From NCBI GenBank assembly GCA_028280265.1, contig JANQMD010000032.1, positions 1 to 58,240 on the forward strand: DNA of 58,240 nt, given 5' to 3'. The position numbers and the translations under genes are program-made. The DNA comes from Flavobacteriaceae bacterium (lineage in GTDB: Bacteria > Bacteroidota > Bacteroidia > Flavobacteriales > Flavobacteriaceae). The notes below the pieces were generated by a model, which saw only the letters and a program-made list of their open reading frames with translations, was not told the origin of the DNA and searched no databases. Shown here in pieces: positions 33,002 to 41,997 of the stretch (positions within the stretch are counted from its first letter, which is position 1; every line of letters starts with the position of its first letter).

Positions 33002-34831
33002 ATGGGGTTAGTAACATCAAAGGAAATTGCCAAAGTCATCAAAGTCGATAAATTTGGCTTTGTAGGTACTTTTTTCGGTTGGATTTTAATGCAACTTCTG
33101 AGAATCTCAACAATCAATAAAATATACAATCGCAATAAGAATAAAAAAGATCTTGAGTTTTTAAATGCTTTGATGGATGAATTCCAGATAGAGTTCGAAA
33201 TTCCGGAAGAAGATTTAAAAAGAATTCCGAAAGACGGTCCTTTTATTACCATTTCTAATCATCCTCTTGGCGGTATTGATGGGATTTTACTTCTAAAATT
33301 ACTGATCGAAAAACGACCAGATTATAAAATCATAGCGAACTTTTTATTGCATCGTATAGAGCCAATGAAGCCTTACGTGATGCCTGTAAACCCTTTTGAA
33401 AACCACAAAGATGCGAAGTCGAGTGTAGCAGGAATTAAAAATGCATTATTGCATTTAAAAGAAGGATATCCGCTTGGAATTTTTCCGGCAGGTGAAGTAT
33501 CTACCTACAGAGATGGAAAATTGATGGTAGATAGACCTTGGGAAGAAGGAGCCGTTAAGCTTATTAAAAAAGCTCAGGTTCCAGTAATACCGATCTACTT
33601 TCATGCGAAAAACAGTAAGTTTTTTTACATGCTGTCTAAAATTAGCGACACATTAAGAACCGCAAAACTTCCTTCGGAATTACTATCGCAAAAAGACAGG
33701 ACGATCAAAGTTAGGATTGGGAAACCTATTTCTGTAAAGGATCAACAAGAGTATCAGGATATCAATGCTTTTTACGAATACATTCGTAAGAAAACCTACA
33801 TGTTGGCAAATCCATTTGAGAAAACTCCTCAAAAGATTCTATCGACCCAGAATTTAAAAATTAGCTCGCCACCTAAAAAGATATCCTCGCAAAAGAATGT
33901 TAACTCTTTTATCAAAGAAGTTGATATTCTAAGAGAGAATGATAAACGCCTACTTATTAGTAAGAATTATGAAGTCTTTTTTGCTTCGGCAAAAGAAATT
34001 CCAAATCTTCTTCATGAAATAGGGAGAATGAGAGAGATTACCTTTCGAGATGTTGGTGAAGGGACAAATAAGTCTATTGATTTAGACAAGTTTGATAAGT
34101 ATTATTATCACATGTTCTTGTGGGACCAGAATGAAAATAGATTGGCAGGATCGTATCGAATGGGGCTGGGGAAAGAAATTTACAAACGATATGGAATTGA
34201 AGGATTCTACATTCAGTCTCTATTCCGTTTTGAGCCTGAGCTGTATGGCATGATGGAGCAAACCATTGAAATGGGAAGAGCTTTCATCATTAAAGAGTAT
34301 CAACAGAAACCAATGCCTTTATTTCTCTTGTGGAAAGGAATTGTACATGTAACATTGCGCTACCCAGATCACAAGTATTTAATGGGAGGCGTGAGTATTA
34401 GTAATCAATTTTCAGAGTTTTCAAAATCTTTGATGATTGAGTTTATGAAATCGCATTACTACGATCCTTATGTAGCTCAGTACATTCAGCCTAAAAAAGA
34501 ATTTAAAGTAAAATTAAAAGATGCTGACAAAGACTTTGTTTTTGATGAGACAAAGGCAGATATGCAAAAATTTGATAAGGTCATTGACGAAATAGAACCT
34601 GGTGCTTTAAGAATTCCTGTTTTAATTAAAAAATATGTGAAACAAAATGCGCGTCTAGTTGCATTTAATGTAGACCCGAAATTTAACAATGCTGTAGACG
34701 GTCTCATGTATATTAAAATAGTAGACTTACCTGAGAGTACCGTAAAACCTGTTATGGAAGAATTTCAGGCCGAATTAGAAAGAAAAGCAAGCGAAATTGG
34801 CACAATAAAAACAAATGAAGCTATTAAGTAG
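33002..34831 (+). CDS. fused PlsC-type O-acyltransferase / OlsB-type N-acyltransferase (OlsF-like aminolipid synthase)
   Basis: A 609-aa two-domain enzyme. The N-terminal half is a lysophospholipid acyltransferase (NHPLGGID at 86-93, GIFPAGEVSTYRDGK, VIPIYFHA). The C-terminal half from about residue 300 is an OlsB/GlsB-like N-acyltransferase (EIGRMREITFRDVGEGTNKS, LAGSYRMGLGKEI, EMGRAFIIKEYQQKPMPLFL). The same domain order is known in OlsF, which makes ornithine lipids in one protein. Flavobacteria also make glycine-containing aminolipids, so the amino acid used is undecided. A hydrophobic N-terminal segment suggests membrane association. The gene is followed by a structured leader for the next gene. 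Confidence 0.85.
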   Translation: MGLVTSKEIAKVIKVDKFGFVGTFFGWILMQLLRISTINKIYNRNKNKKDLEFLNALMDEFQIEFEIPEEDLKRIPKDGPFITISNHPLGGIDGILLLKLLIEKRPDYKIIANFLLHRIEPMKPYVMPVNPFENHKDAKSSVAGIKNALLHLKEGYPLGIFPAGEVSTYRDGKLMVDRPWEEGAVKLIKKAQVPVIPIYFHAKNSKFFYMLSKISDTLRTAKLPSELLSQKDRTIKVRIGKPISVKDQQEYQDINAFYEYIRKKTYMLANPFEKTPQKILSTQNLKISSPPKKISSQKNVNSFIKEVDILRENDKRLLISKNYEVFFASAKEIPNLLHEIGRMREITFRDVGEGTNKSIDLDKFDKYYYHMFLWDQNENRLAGSYRMGLGKEIYKRYGIEGFYIQSLFRFEPELYGMMEQTIEMGRAFIIKEYQQKPMPLFLLWKGIVHVTLRYPDHKYLMGGVSISNQFSEFSKSLMIEFMKSHYYDPYVAQYIQPKKEFKVKLKDADKDFVFDETKADMQKFDKVIDEIEPGALRIPVLIKKYVKQNARLVAFNVDPKFNNAVDGLMYIKIVDLPESTVKPVMEEFQAELERKASEIGTIKTNEAIK

Positions 34832-34840
34832 ATAAATTAC

Positions 34841-34911
34841 TATATTTGCTCAACGGTTTTTTAAGTACTAGTAGTAAGTCCCTCCTTACGAAGCCGTCTA
34901 AAAAACCAAAA
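34841..34911 (+). promoter_or_regulatory. structured 5' leader with alternative helices before the 34914 membrane gene
   Basis: A TATATTTG box (34841-34848) should start transcription near 34853. The leader can fold as helix A (34853-34859 with 34891-34897, seven pairs) enclosing hairpin GTAAG-TCCCTC-CTTAC (34874-34889), or as helix B (GGTTTTTTA 34855-34863 with TAAAAAACC 34899-34907, nine pairs). A and B share bases 34855-34859 and exclude each other. The ATG is only 6 bases after helix B. I do not recognise a known riboswitch class. Confidence 0.45.
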
Positions 34912-34913
34912 TA

Positions 34914-35270
34914 ATGAATTCCTTTTTTAAAATATTATTAACTGCATTAGCAGTAATAGTACTTGCCAGTTTCTTACCTGGAATTGATGTTGGAAGTAAT
35001 TATTTTACTGCCGTCCTTGTTGCTGTAGTAATCTCGTTACTGAATATGTTTGTAAGACCTTTGCTTATTTTTTTAACCCTACCTGCTACATTAATTACAC
35101 TAGGCCTTTTCTTATTTATTATCAATGCTGTTATTGTATTGATGGCAGGAAAACTCGTCGATGGATTTGAGGTAAGTGGGTTTGGTACTGCCCTAATATT
35201 TAGCATACTCCTTTCCGTTTTTCGTTCTTACTTGTTTTCTTTCTTTGAGGAAGAAAAAGAAAATGCTTGA
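34914..35270 (+). CDS. phage_holin_4_2 (YvlD-like) small membrane protein
   Basis: A 118-aa protein with four hydrophobic helices (about 5-22, 29-48, 54-78 and 88-112) and an acidic tail EEEKENA. FVRPLLIFLTLPATLITLGL and FLFIINAVIVLMAGKLVDGF are the signatures of the PF04020 'phage holin family 4' (YvlD-like) group. Despite the name these are chromosomal membrane proteins and no phage gene is nearby. The function is unknown, and related proteins are tied to envelope stress. It is preceded by a compact structured leader. Confidence 0.85.
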   Translation: MNSFFKILLTALAVIVLASFLPGIDVGSNYFTAVLVAVVISLLNMFVRPLLIFLTLPATLITLGLFLFIINAVIVLMAGKLVDGFEVSGFGTALIFSILLSVFRSYLFSFFEEEKENA

Positions 35271-35287
35271 AATAGAAGTATTTAAAC

Positions 35288-35318
35288 TTTGTTAGAAATG
35301 ATAAAAGCTGTAATTTTG
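35288..35318 (+). promoter_or_regulatory. promoter of tig
   Basis: TTTG (35288-35291), a 19-bp spacer and TAATTTTG (35311-35318) match the Bacteroidota promoter exactly, 30 bp before the tig start codon. Confidence 0.75.
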
Positions 35319-35348
35319 CAGCCAATTTTTTAAGAATTTTTAAGTCAG

Positions 35349-36671
35349 ATGAATATTACTAAAGAAAGCGTTGATGCATTGAATGCTGTTGTAAAAGTTG
35401 ATATTATAGCGGAAGATTATCAATCTAAAGTAGAACAAGTATTAAAAGACTACCGTAAAAAAGCCAACATTCCTGGATTTAGAAAAGGTCACGTCCCTAT
35501 GGGAATGGTGAAAAAACAATACGGAAAGTCTGTAATGATTGATGAAGTAAACAAACTTTTACAAGAATCTTTAAATAAGTTTTTGGTAGAAGAAAAACTA
35601 GATATTTTAGGAAATCCATTACCAAAAATTTCAGAAGAATTTTCTTGGGATGCAGAGACTTTATCTTTTGAGTTTGAATTAGGTTTGGCACCAGAATTTG
35701 ATGTGAACTTTAAATCGAAAAAGAAAGTTACACAATACAATATTACTGTAAATGACGAACTAATTGACAAAGAAGTTGAAAACTTACAAAGTCGTTATGG
35801 TAAAATGTCTGCTGTAGAGGTAATTGGAGAAAACACAAATGTAACTGGGACTTTCTCAAATGAAGAAAAAGAGATTGACAAAAAATCAACCATTAGTATT
35901 TCTGATATCAAGGGGAAGACTAATGCGAAAAAGTTCTTAGGTAAAAAAGTTGGAGATGTTGTAGAGTTGAAAACAAAAGGCTTGTTTAATGATGATCATA
36001 AATTTATTGGTGCTCTAGGTATTTCTCAAGACGATGCGAAAGATTTAGATGTAAAAGTTCAATTTACAATCGAAGAAACAACTGAGATTGAATTGGCTGA
36101 TCTAGATCAAGAACTGTTTGATAAATTATTTCCTAACGGAGATGTCAAAACTGTTACTGAGTTAAGAGCTAAGATCAAAGAAGATGCTGAAAAGCAATTC
36201 CAACAACAAGCAGATCAGCAATTGTTAAATGCTGTTACTGAGCATTTGATAGAGAATACAGAGTTTGATTTACCGTCTGAGTTTTTGCAAAAATGGTTAG
36301 CAACTGCAGGAGAGAAAGAATTATCTCAAGAAGAAGCTGAGGAAGAGTACAAAAAATCTGAAAAAGGATTACGTTATCAATTGATTCAAGATAAGATCAT
36401 GCGTGATAATGAAATCAAGTTAGATTATGCTGAATTAAAAGAATACGCAAAAGGATTCATTAGAACGCAAATGGCTCAGTTTGGAAATATGAATCCAGAA
36501 GACTCTGAATTGGAAGATATTGCTGGAAGAATATTGTCAAATCAAGAAGAAGCGAAGAGGCTACAAGATCAGTTAGTAAGTCAAAAGCTATTAGAGTTTT
36601 ACAAAGAAGAAATGACATTCAAAACAAAAGATGTTTCTTATGAAGACTTCATTAAAGAAGTTTATAAGTAA
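35349..36671 (+). CDS. tig: trigger factor chaperone
   Basis: A 440-aa ribosome-bound chaperone for nascent chains. The ribosome-docking signature GFRKG is at 43-47 (IPGFRKGHVPMGMVKKQYGK). The central region (about 155-245) occupies the PPIase position but is shortened and diverged, as in other Bacteroidota. The C-terminal helical cradle (about 255-440) has EDAEKQFQQQADQQLLNAVT and LQDQLVSQKLLEFYKEEMTF. It is followed by a terminator and then by clpP-clpX, the common tig-clpP-clpX order. Confidence 0.95.
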   Translation: MNITKESVDALNAVVKVDIIAEDYQSKVEQVLKDYRKKANIPGFRKGHVPMGMVKKQYGKSVMIDEVNKLLQESLNKFLVEEKLDILGNPLPKISEEFSWDAETLSFEFELGLAPEFDVNFKSKKKVTQYNITVNDELIDKEVENLQSRYGKMSAVEVIGENTNVTGTFSNEEKEIDKKSTISISDIKGKTNAKKFLGKKVGDVVELKTKGLFNDDHKFIGALGISQDDAKDLDVKVQFTIEETTEIELADLDQELFDKLFPNGDVKTVTELRAKIKEDAEKQFQQQADQQLLNAVTEHLIENTEFDLPSEFLQKWLATAGEKELSQEEAEEEYKKSEKGLRYQLIQDKIMRDNEIKLDYAELKEYAKGFIRTQMAQFGNMNPEDSELEDIAGRILSNQEEAKRLQDQLVSQKLLEFYKEEMTFKTKDVSYEDFIKEVYK

Positions 36672-36693
36672 GAAATTTTCTTCGAGATACATC

Positions 36694-36722
36694 AAAAAAA
36701 TCCTGACATGTCAGGATTTTTT
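36694..36722 (+). terminator. Rho-independent terminator after tig
   Basis: AAAAAATCCTGA-CATG-TCAGGATTTTTT is a perfect stem with a T run. It separates tig from clpP, which has its own TATCTTTG box at 36751-36758. Confidence 0.88.
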
Positions 36723-36785
36723 GCTTTTAGGCTAAATGATATTATGTTAGTATCTTTGTAAATTACTAGATAAATAATTATTTAA

Positions 36786-37445
36786 ATGGATTACGGAAAA
36801 GAATTCGAAAAATATGCGATTAAGCATCATGGAATAAATAGTACATATTACAATCATTTGATTACCAACATGACTCCGAATATTATTGAAGAACGTCAGT
36901 TAAATGCAGTAGCAATGGACGTTTTTTCAAGGCTAATGATGGATAGGATTATCTTCTTAGGTACAGGAATCAACGATCAAATAGCAAATATCATCCAAGC
37001 ACAATTGTTGTTTTTAGAAAGCGTCGATTCTTCTAAAGACATTTCCATTTACATTAACTCCCCAGGAGGAAGTGTTTATGCGGGATTGGGAATCTACGAT
37101 ACAATGCAATTCATCAAACCAGATGTTGCTACCATCTGTACTGGAATGGCAGCGTCTATGGGAGCAGTATTAATGTGTGCTGGAGAAAAAGGAAAGCGTT
37201 CTGCCTTACCTCATTCGAGAGTGATGATCCATCAACCTTTAGGAGGAGCGCAAGGTCAAGCTTCAGATATTGAAATTACAGCTCGCGAAATCTTAAAATT
37301 AAAAGATGAGTTGTATCAGATTATAGCAAAGCATTCAGGACAAACTGTGGAAAAAGTTCATGCAGATTCTGATAGAGATTATTGGATGAGAGCAGAAGAA
37401 GCTAAGGCATACGGAATGATTGATGAAGTCTTAACGAGAGACTAA
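36786..37445 (+). CDS. clpP: ATP-dependent Clp protease proteolytic subunit
   Basis: A 219-aa serine peptidase forming the tetradecameric ClpP barrel. Catalytic residues are visible: Ser124 in [13 protein letters not shown] and His149 in [37 protein letters not shown] is the conserved substrate-binding region. The N-terminal extension before RIIFLG (about 55 residues) is longer than in E. coli and may be partly processed. It lies 24 bp before clpX, its partner. A perfect TATCTTTG -7 box precedes it. Confidence 0.97.
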   Translation: MDYGKEFEKYAIKHHGINSTYYNHLITNMTPNIIEERQLNAVAMDVFSRLMMDRIIFLGTGINDQIANIIQAQLLFLESVDSSKDISIYINSPGGSVYAGLGIYDTMQFIKPDVATICTGMAASMGAVLMCAGEKGKRSALPHSRVMIHQPLGGAQGQASDIEITAREILKLKDELYQIIAKHSGQTVEKVHADSDRDYWMRAEEAKAYGMIDEVLTRD

Positions 37446-37469
37446 CCGTAATTTTAAATTGATTACAAA

Positions 37470-38708
37470 ATGGCAAAAGAAGAGAATTTAGAGTGTTCGT
37501 TTTGTGGGCGAAAAAAATCAGAGACAGATTTATTAATCGCTGGAATGGATGCTCATATCTGTGACAAATGTATAGAGCAAGCTCATGGAATTGTAGAGGA
37601 AGAAATTGCCGAATCCAAATCTGGGAATCTTTCTAAAGAGTTAATCTTAAAAAAACCTCTCGAAATCAAGGAGTTTTTGGATCAATATATCATTGGTCAG
37701 GACGAAACAAAGAAAGCCATGTCCGTGGCGGTCTATAATCATTACAAAAGATTGTTACAGACAAAAAATGATGATAATGATGTAGAGATAGAAAAAAGTA
37801 ACATTGTTCTTGTGGGTGAAACAGGAACAGGGAAAACTTTGGTAGCAAGAACCATTGCTAAAATGCTAAATGTTCCTTTTTCTATTGTAGACGCTACGGT
37901 ACTAACTCAAGCTGGATATGTAGGAGAAGATGTAGAAAGTATCTTAAGTAGGCTATTGCAAGCTGCTGATTATGATGTAGTAAAAGCAGAAAGAGGAATC
38001 GTTTTTATCGATGAAATTGATAAGATTGCCCGAAAAGGAGACAATCCATCTATTACCAGAGATGTATCGGGAGAAGGAGTGCAGCAGGCATTGTTAAAAC
38101 TTTTAGAAGGTGCTGTTGTAAATGTAGCTCCAAAAGGAGGTAGAAAACATCCTGAACAAAAGTTCATTGAGGTCAATACTAAAGATATCTTGTTTATTGC
38201 AGGAGGAGCTTTTTCTGGAATTGAAAAAATCATCAGCAAGCGATTAAACATGCAAGCTGTTGGTTTTAGTGCTTCTTTATCTGAAGACAAAATAGATGAA
38301 GACAATTTATTACAATACATAATCCCTTCCGATTTAAAATCATTTGGATTGATTCCTGAAATCATTGGTAGATTGCCTGTGCTGAGTCATATGAATCCTC
38401 TAGATGCGACTACTTTAAGAGCCATTCTTACAGAGCCCAAAAATTCTATCATCAAGCAATACACAAAGCTTTTTGCTATGGATGAGGTAGAGTTTTCAGT
38501 TAAAAATGAAGCACTCTCTTACATCGTAGACAAAGCAGTTGAGTATAAATTAGGAGCTAGAGGGCTACGTTCTTTGTGCGAAGCAATTTTAACTGATGCT
38601 ATGTTTGAATTACCAAGTTCAAACGACAAAGAGTTTATCGTTACTCAGGATTATGCGGAAAGTAAACTTACCAAAACTACTTTAAAGAAACTTCGAGCTG
38701 CATCATAA
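37470..38708 (+). CDS. clpX: ATP-dependent unfoldase ClpX
   Basis: A 412-aa AAA+ unfoldase that feeds ClpP. The N-terminal zinc-binding domain is intact with Cys9, Cys12, Cys31 and Cys34 (ECSFCGRKK, HICDKCIEQ). Walker A is GETGTGKT (116-123), Walker B VFIDEIDKIAR, then the sensor and pore regions. It lies 24 bp after clpP and 3 bp before dnaG, so the three are probably one operon. Intact zinc ligands here contrast with their loss in the next gene. Confidence 0.97.
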   Translation: MAKEENLECSFCGRKKSETDLLIAGMDAHICDKCIEQAHGIVEEEIAESKSGNLSKELILKKPLEIKEFLDQYIIGQDETKKAMSVAVYNHYKRLLQTKNDDNDVEIEKSNIVLVGETGTGKTLVARTIAKMLNVPFSIVDATVLTQAGYVGEDVESILSRLLQAADYDVVKAERGIVFIDEIDKIARKGDNPSITRDVSGEGVQQALLKLLEGAVVNVAPKGGRKHPEQKFIEVNTKDILFIAGGAFSGIEKIISKRLNMQAVGFSASLSEDKIDEDNLLQYIIPSDLKSFGLIPEIIGRLPVLSHMNPLDATTLRAILTEPKNSIIKQYTKLFAMDEVEFSVKNEALSYIVDKAVEYKLGARGLRSLCEAILTDAMFELPSSNDKEFIVTQDYAESKLTKTTLKKLRAAS

Positions 38709-38711
38709 TTT

Positions 38712-40667
38712 ATGATTAGCAGAAGTACCATAGACCGTGTTTTTGAAACTGCTCGAGTAGAGGAGGTCATTGGAGAATTCGTTCAGCTAAAAAAAGCAGG
38801 AAGTAACTTCAAAGGACTCAGTCCATTTACAGATGAAAAGACTCCCTCTTTTATGGTGTCTCCTGTAAAACAAATCTGGAAAGATTTTAGTACTGGTAAG
38901 GGAGGAAATGCGGTATCTTTCTTAATGGAGCACGAGCACTATTCGTATCCAGAAGCGATTAAATACCTCGCTAAGAAATACAATATTGAAATTGAGGAAA
39001 CAGTTCAAACAGATGAGCAGAAAGAGTTGATGAATGAACGTGAAAGTTTGTTTTTAGTTTCTCAATTTGCTAAGGAATACTTTCATAAAACATTACTGAA
39101 TACAGAACAAGGAAAAGCGATAGGTTTTAGTTACTTTAAGGAGAGAGGTTTTCGAGAAGAAACCATTCAAAAGTTTGATCTAGGGTATTGTTTAGATGAA
39201 TGGGATGATTTTACCAAAGAAGCTCTTAAGAAAGGGTACGACATCAAGTATCTCGATAAAACAGGGTTGACTATTGTAAGAGAAGACAAGAAATTTGATC
39301 GTTTTAAAGGGCGTGTAATGTTTCCTATTCATAGCATGTCTGGGCGTATTTTAGGTTTTGGAGGAAGAACTTTGTCGAATGATAAAAAAACGGCTAAGTA
39401 TGTCAATTCTCCAGAGAGTGATATTTACCACAAGAGTAAAATTCTCTATGGAATTTATCATGCAAAAAAAGAAATCGCCAAAAGAGACAATTGCTTTCTT
39501 GTAGAGGGATATACTGATGTGATTTCATTTCATCAGTCTGGGATAGAAAACGTAGTGGCATCCTCAGGAACAGCGCTAACATCGGATCAGATAAGATTGG
39601 TGAATCGCTTGACTAAAAACATTACGGTACTGTTTGATGGTGATGCAGCTGGAATCAGAGCTTCAATAAGAGGGATAGATTTGATTCTTGAACAAGGAAT
39701 GAACGTTAAAGTTGTTACCTTTCCTGAAGGAGAAGACCCAGATAGTTTTGCAAAAGCACATTCAGATTTAGAGTTAAAGAAATATCTTGAGCAATCATCT
39801 CAGGACTTTATCAATTTTAAAGTCTCTCTTTTGATGACCGATGCACAGAATGATCCTGTTAAAAAAGCGGGACTTATTAGAGATATTGTTACTAGTATTT
39901 CTAAAATTCCAGACAGTATACAGCGTGAAGTTTATGTCCAAGAGTGTTCCAGAATTATGGAGATTTCTGAGCGGGTACTGTTTAGCGAACTGGCTCAATT
40001 ACTATCCAAAGGAAATAAAGATAGGGCAAAAGAAGAGCAAAAAAAGAGACAAGCTTTTGAAGTTGTAAAAACAAAAGAAGAACAACTAGAAGAAGTCGAT
40101 AGTTTGTATATTCTTGAAAAAGAAATCATACGAATCCTTCTTTTGTTTGGGAATAAAAATGCCGATTTTATTGATTATGTAGAAGTTGAAGACGAAGAAG
40201 GAAACACACATTTAGAAAAAGAAAAATACTCCAACCAAGTATGTAAGGAGCTTTATCTGAACTTGCAGGATGATGAGATAGAATTTTCAAATGAAGTTTT
40301 CCAAACCATCTATTATGAAATGATCCATCAATTGAACCAAGATGATCAAATTAACATAGATTCCTTTATCAATCACACATCCTCGGAAGTCGCTTCTATG
40401 GTTACATCTATTTTAATGGATGAAGAACGTTATGCTTTAAGTGATTGGGAACGCAAAAATATTTTCGTCACCCAGTCTGAAGAGGTCTTGTCTAAATTGG
40501 TTTCGGATGCTATTCTAAATATCAGAAGGGTTTTAATAGATAGAAAAATCCAGAAACTAATGACTGTAGATGATAAGGCACATATCCAAACAGAAGACTT
40601 AGAGATGGTTCAAAACTACACGGCTCTTAAAAAAAGACTCTATACGAAACTAATGAGGGTCGTCTAA
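38712..40667 (+). CDS. dnaG: DNA primase with degenerate zinc-binding domain
   Basis: A 651-aa primase that makes RNA primers at the replication fork. The N-terminal domain has the right fold (GSNFKGLSPFTDEKTPSFMV, QIWKDFSTGKGGNAVSFLME), but the zinc ligands are gone: the CPFH motif reads SPFT (37-40) and CFGC reads DFST (58-61). The core follows with FGGRTLSNDKKTAKYVNSPE, the TOPRIM signatures FLVEGYTDVISFHQSGIENV and VLFDGDAAGIRASIRG, and a long C-terminal DnaB-interaction region (about 430-651). It starts 3 bp after clpX. Confidence 0.95.
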   Translation: MISRSTIDRVFETARVEEVIGEFVQLKKAGSNFKGLSPFTDEKTPSFMVSPVKQIWKDFSTGKGGNAVSFLMEHEHYSYPEAIKYLAKKYNIEIEETVQTDEQKELMNERESLFLVSQFAKEYFHKTLLNTEQGKAIGFSYFKERGFREETIQKFDLGYCLDEWDDFTKEALKKGYDIKYLDKTGLTIVREDKKFDRFKGRVMFPIHSMSGRILGFGGRTLSNDKKTAKYVNSPESDIYHKSKILYGIYHAKKEIAKRDNCFLVEGYTDVISFHQSGIENVVASSGTALTSDQIRLVNRLTKNITVLFDGDAAGIRASIRGIDLILEQGMNVKVVTFPEGEDPDSFAKAHSDLELKKYLEQSSQDFINFKVSLLMTDAQNDPVKKAGLIRDIVTSISKIPDSIQREVYVQECSRIMEISERVLFSELAQLLSKGNKDRAKEEQKKRQAFEVVKTKEEQLEEVDSLYILEKEIIRILLLFGNKNADFIDYVEVEDEEGNTHLEKEKYSNQVCKELYLNLQDDEIEFSNEVFQTIYYEMIHQLNQDDQINIDSFINHTSSEVASMVTSILMDEERYALSDWERKNIFVTQSEEVLSKLVSDAILNIRRVLIDRKIQKLMTVDDKAHIQTEDLEMVQNYTALKKRLYTKLMRVV

Positions 40668-40924
40668 AAAAATTAGATCAAAACCAATTTCTGTGTTTTT
40701 GCCGATTGTAGATTTTTGATTGACAAATTCAGAATGTCGAATCATGAATAATATATGTAAATATCAATCTATTCTTTGATGGTCTTTCTCAGATGACTTC
40801 ATCAATCGTGATTTGTTAGTCAGTATTGGTTATTCGCTTGAAATCACGCGTAACTTATAGAAGGCGTTTAAATTTTTATAAAAAAGTAAACCCATCAACG
40901 CAACCTTTTACTCTTTTATGGGTC

Positions 40925-40946
40925 TAATTAGTGTCCACACTAATTA
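40925..40946. promoter_or_regulatory. operator-like palindrome upstream of the 43-codon ORF
   Basis: Perfect 9-base arms TAATTAGTG / CACTAATTA with a 4-base centre, placed 24 bp before the -33 element. There is no T run after it on either side, so it is more likely a protein-binding site than a terminator. Confidence 0.5.
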
Positions 40947-40969
40947 AATGAGTTTTTGTGTTAAAACTA

Positions 40970-40999
40970 TTTGTGAATTTTAAGTTTTTACTATATTTG
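40970..40999 (+). promoter_or_regulatory. consensus Bacteroidota promoter of the small ORF
   Basis: TTTG (40970-40973), 18-bp spacer, TATATTTG (40992-40999). Predicted start of transcription is near 41005, about 25 bases before ATG 41030. Confidence 0.7.
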
Positions 41000-41029
41000 A
41001 ACAGAATTTGTTATTTAAAAAGAAAGATT

Positions 41030-41161
41030 ATGAAAAAAATTTTCCTGTTACTCAAGGCTACATTTTTATTATTTCTATCCCCATTTGAAATTTCTAAAGG
41101 ACAGAGAAGAAGAGCTATTATAAGAGCTAAAAAAATGTATGCAAGTGTAAATTTATTTTAA
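41030..41161 (+). CDS. 43-residue hydrophobic-basic peptide
   Basis: ATG 41030 opens a 43-codon frame: a hydrophobic, signal-like half (MKKIFLLLKATFLLFLSPFE) followed by a basic half (GQRRRAIIRAKKMY, net charge strongly positive) and the end SVNLF. It has a consensus promoter and a sensible 25-base leader. The last 9 bases overlap the 3' end of nadE on the other strand. It is either a short secreted or membrane peptide, or the remains of a longer secreted protein. I recognise no family. Confidence 0.5.
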   Translation: MKKIFLLLKATFLLFLSPFEISKGQRRRAIIRAKKMYASVNLF

Positions 41162-41941
41162 GTTATCTGGAATTTCACATACGGGTATAGGATTCATCTT
41201 ATGCTGATTCCCTGAATTTAACCTAGTGTAAATTTCAAATACCTCTTTTTGCCTTCCAGTGAAGGCATTACTTGATTTGTTTTGGTCACTCATTTGCATG
41301 GCCCATTCTAATTCATTGTAGCTAGCACCTAACTGATCTTCATCGGTCCTAGAATCACCAAACAATCCATCTGTAGGAGCTGCTTCTTGAATATCTTGAT
41401 GGATGTTCAGAAAACTTGCTAGTTGATATACTTCGGATTTCATCAAGTCGGCAATAGGACTAAGATCTACGCCTCCATCACCATATTTAGTGAAAAAACC
41501 TACACCAAAATCCTCGACTTTATTTCCTGTACCAGCAACGAGCATGTTCTGTAAACCTGCAAAATAATAGAGTGTAGTCATTCGTAGGCGGGCTCTAGAA
41601 TTTGCAAGCGTTAAAAAACGACTTTCTTCATTTTCTACCTTCGGCAAAGCATCTATGAAACTATCAAAAACAGGTGTTAAGTTTACTTGCGTTGAGGTCA
41701 CATTATTATAGTTTTCTTGTAGCCAATCTATATGATTTATGGCCCTAGTTACTTGGTTTTTTGCTTGATGAATAGGCATTTCTAAGCACAATACAGGCAA
41801 ACCTGTTTTAGCACAAAGAGTTGAAGTAAGGGCAGAATCGATTCCTCCAGAGACACCTACAACAAAACCATTTGTACCAGATTTTTCTGCATACTCCTTC
41901 AACCATTTTACAATATGATTTACAACTTTTTCTACATGCAT
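41153..41941 (-). CDS. nadE: NH3-dependent NAD+ synthetase
   Basis: A 262-aa enzyme that amidates nicotinate adenine dinucleotide to NAD. The ATP pyrophosphatase P-loop SGGIDSALTS is at 31-40; also AGTGNKVEDFGVGFFTKYGD (FTKYGDGGVD) and LMKSEVYQLASFL. It lacks the glutaminase domain of long NadE forms, so ammonia or a separate amidotransferase is the donor. It is divergent from gldB with 56 bp between start codons, a common flavobacterial arrangement. Its 3' end overlaps the small ORF. Confidence 0.95.
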   Translation of the reverse strand: MHVEKVVNHIVKWLKEYAEKSGTNGFVVGVSGGIDSALTSTLCAKTGLPVLCLEMPIHQAKNQVTRAINHIDWLQENYNNVTSTQVNLTPVFDSFIDALPKVENEESRFLTLANSRARLRMTTLYYFAGLQNMLVAGTGNKVEDFGVGFFTKYGDGGVDLSPIADLMKSEVYQLASFLNIHQDIQEAAPTDGLFGDSRTDEDQLGASYNELEWAMQMSDQNKSSNAFTGRQKEVFEIYTRLNSGNQHKMNPIPVCEIPDNLK

Positions 41942-41997
41942 CGGAAACTATTTTAGTATTTTTGACGTTCAGATTCTTGAGCTAATATACAAAGCAA

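Larger units (their letters stand above)
40668..41029. other. gene-free stretch after dnaG with a palindrome and promoter
   Basis: No gene is visible in the first 250 bases; no terminator of standard form follows dnaG. At 40925-40946 there is a perfect palindrome, TAATTAGTG-TCCA-CACTAATTA. At 40970-40999 lies a promoter (TTTG, 18 bp, TATATTTG) that drives the small ORF starting at 41030. Confidence 0.7.

Noticed and set aside
34914..35270. 'Phage holin' gene as a sign of a prophage
   Set aside because: The family name is historical. Neighbours are aminolipid synthase, tig and clpPX, and no phage gene is near.
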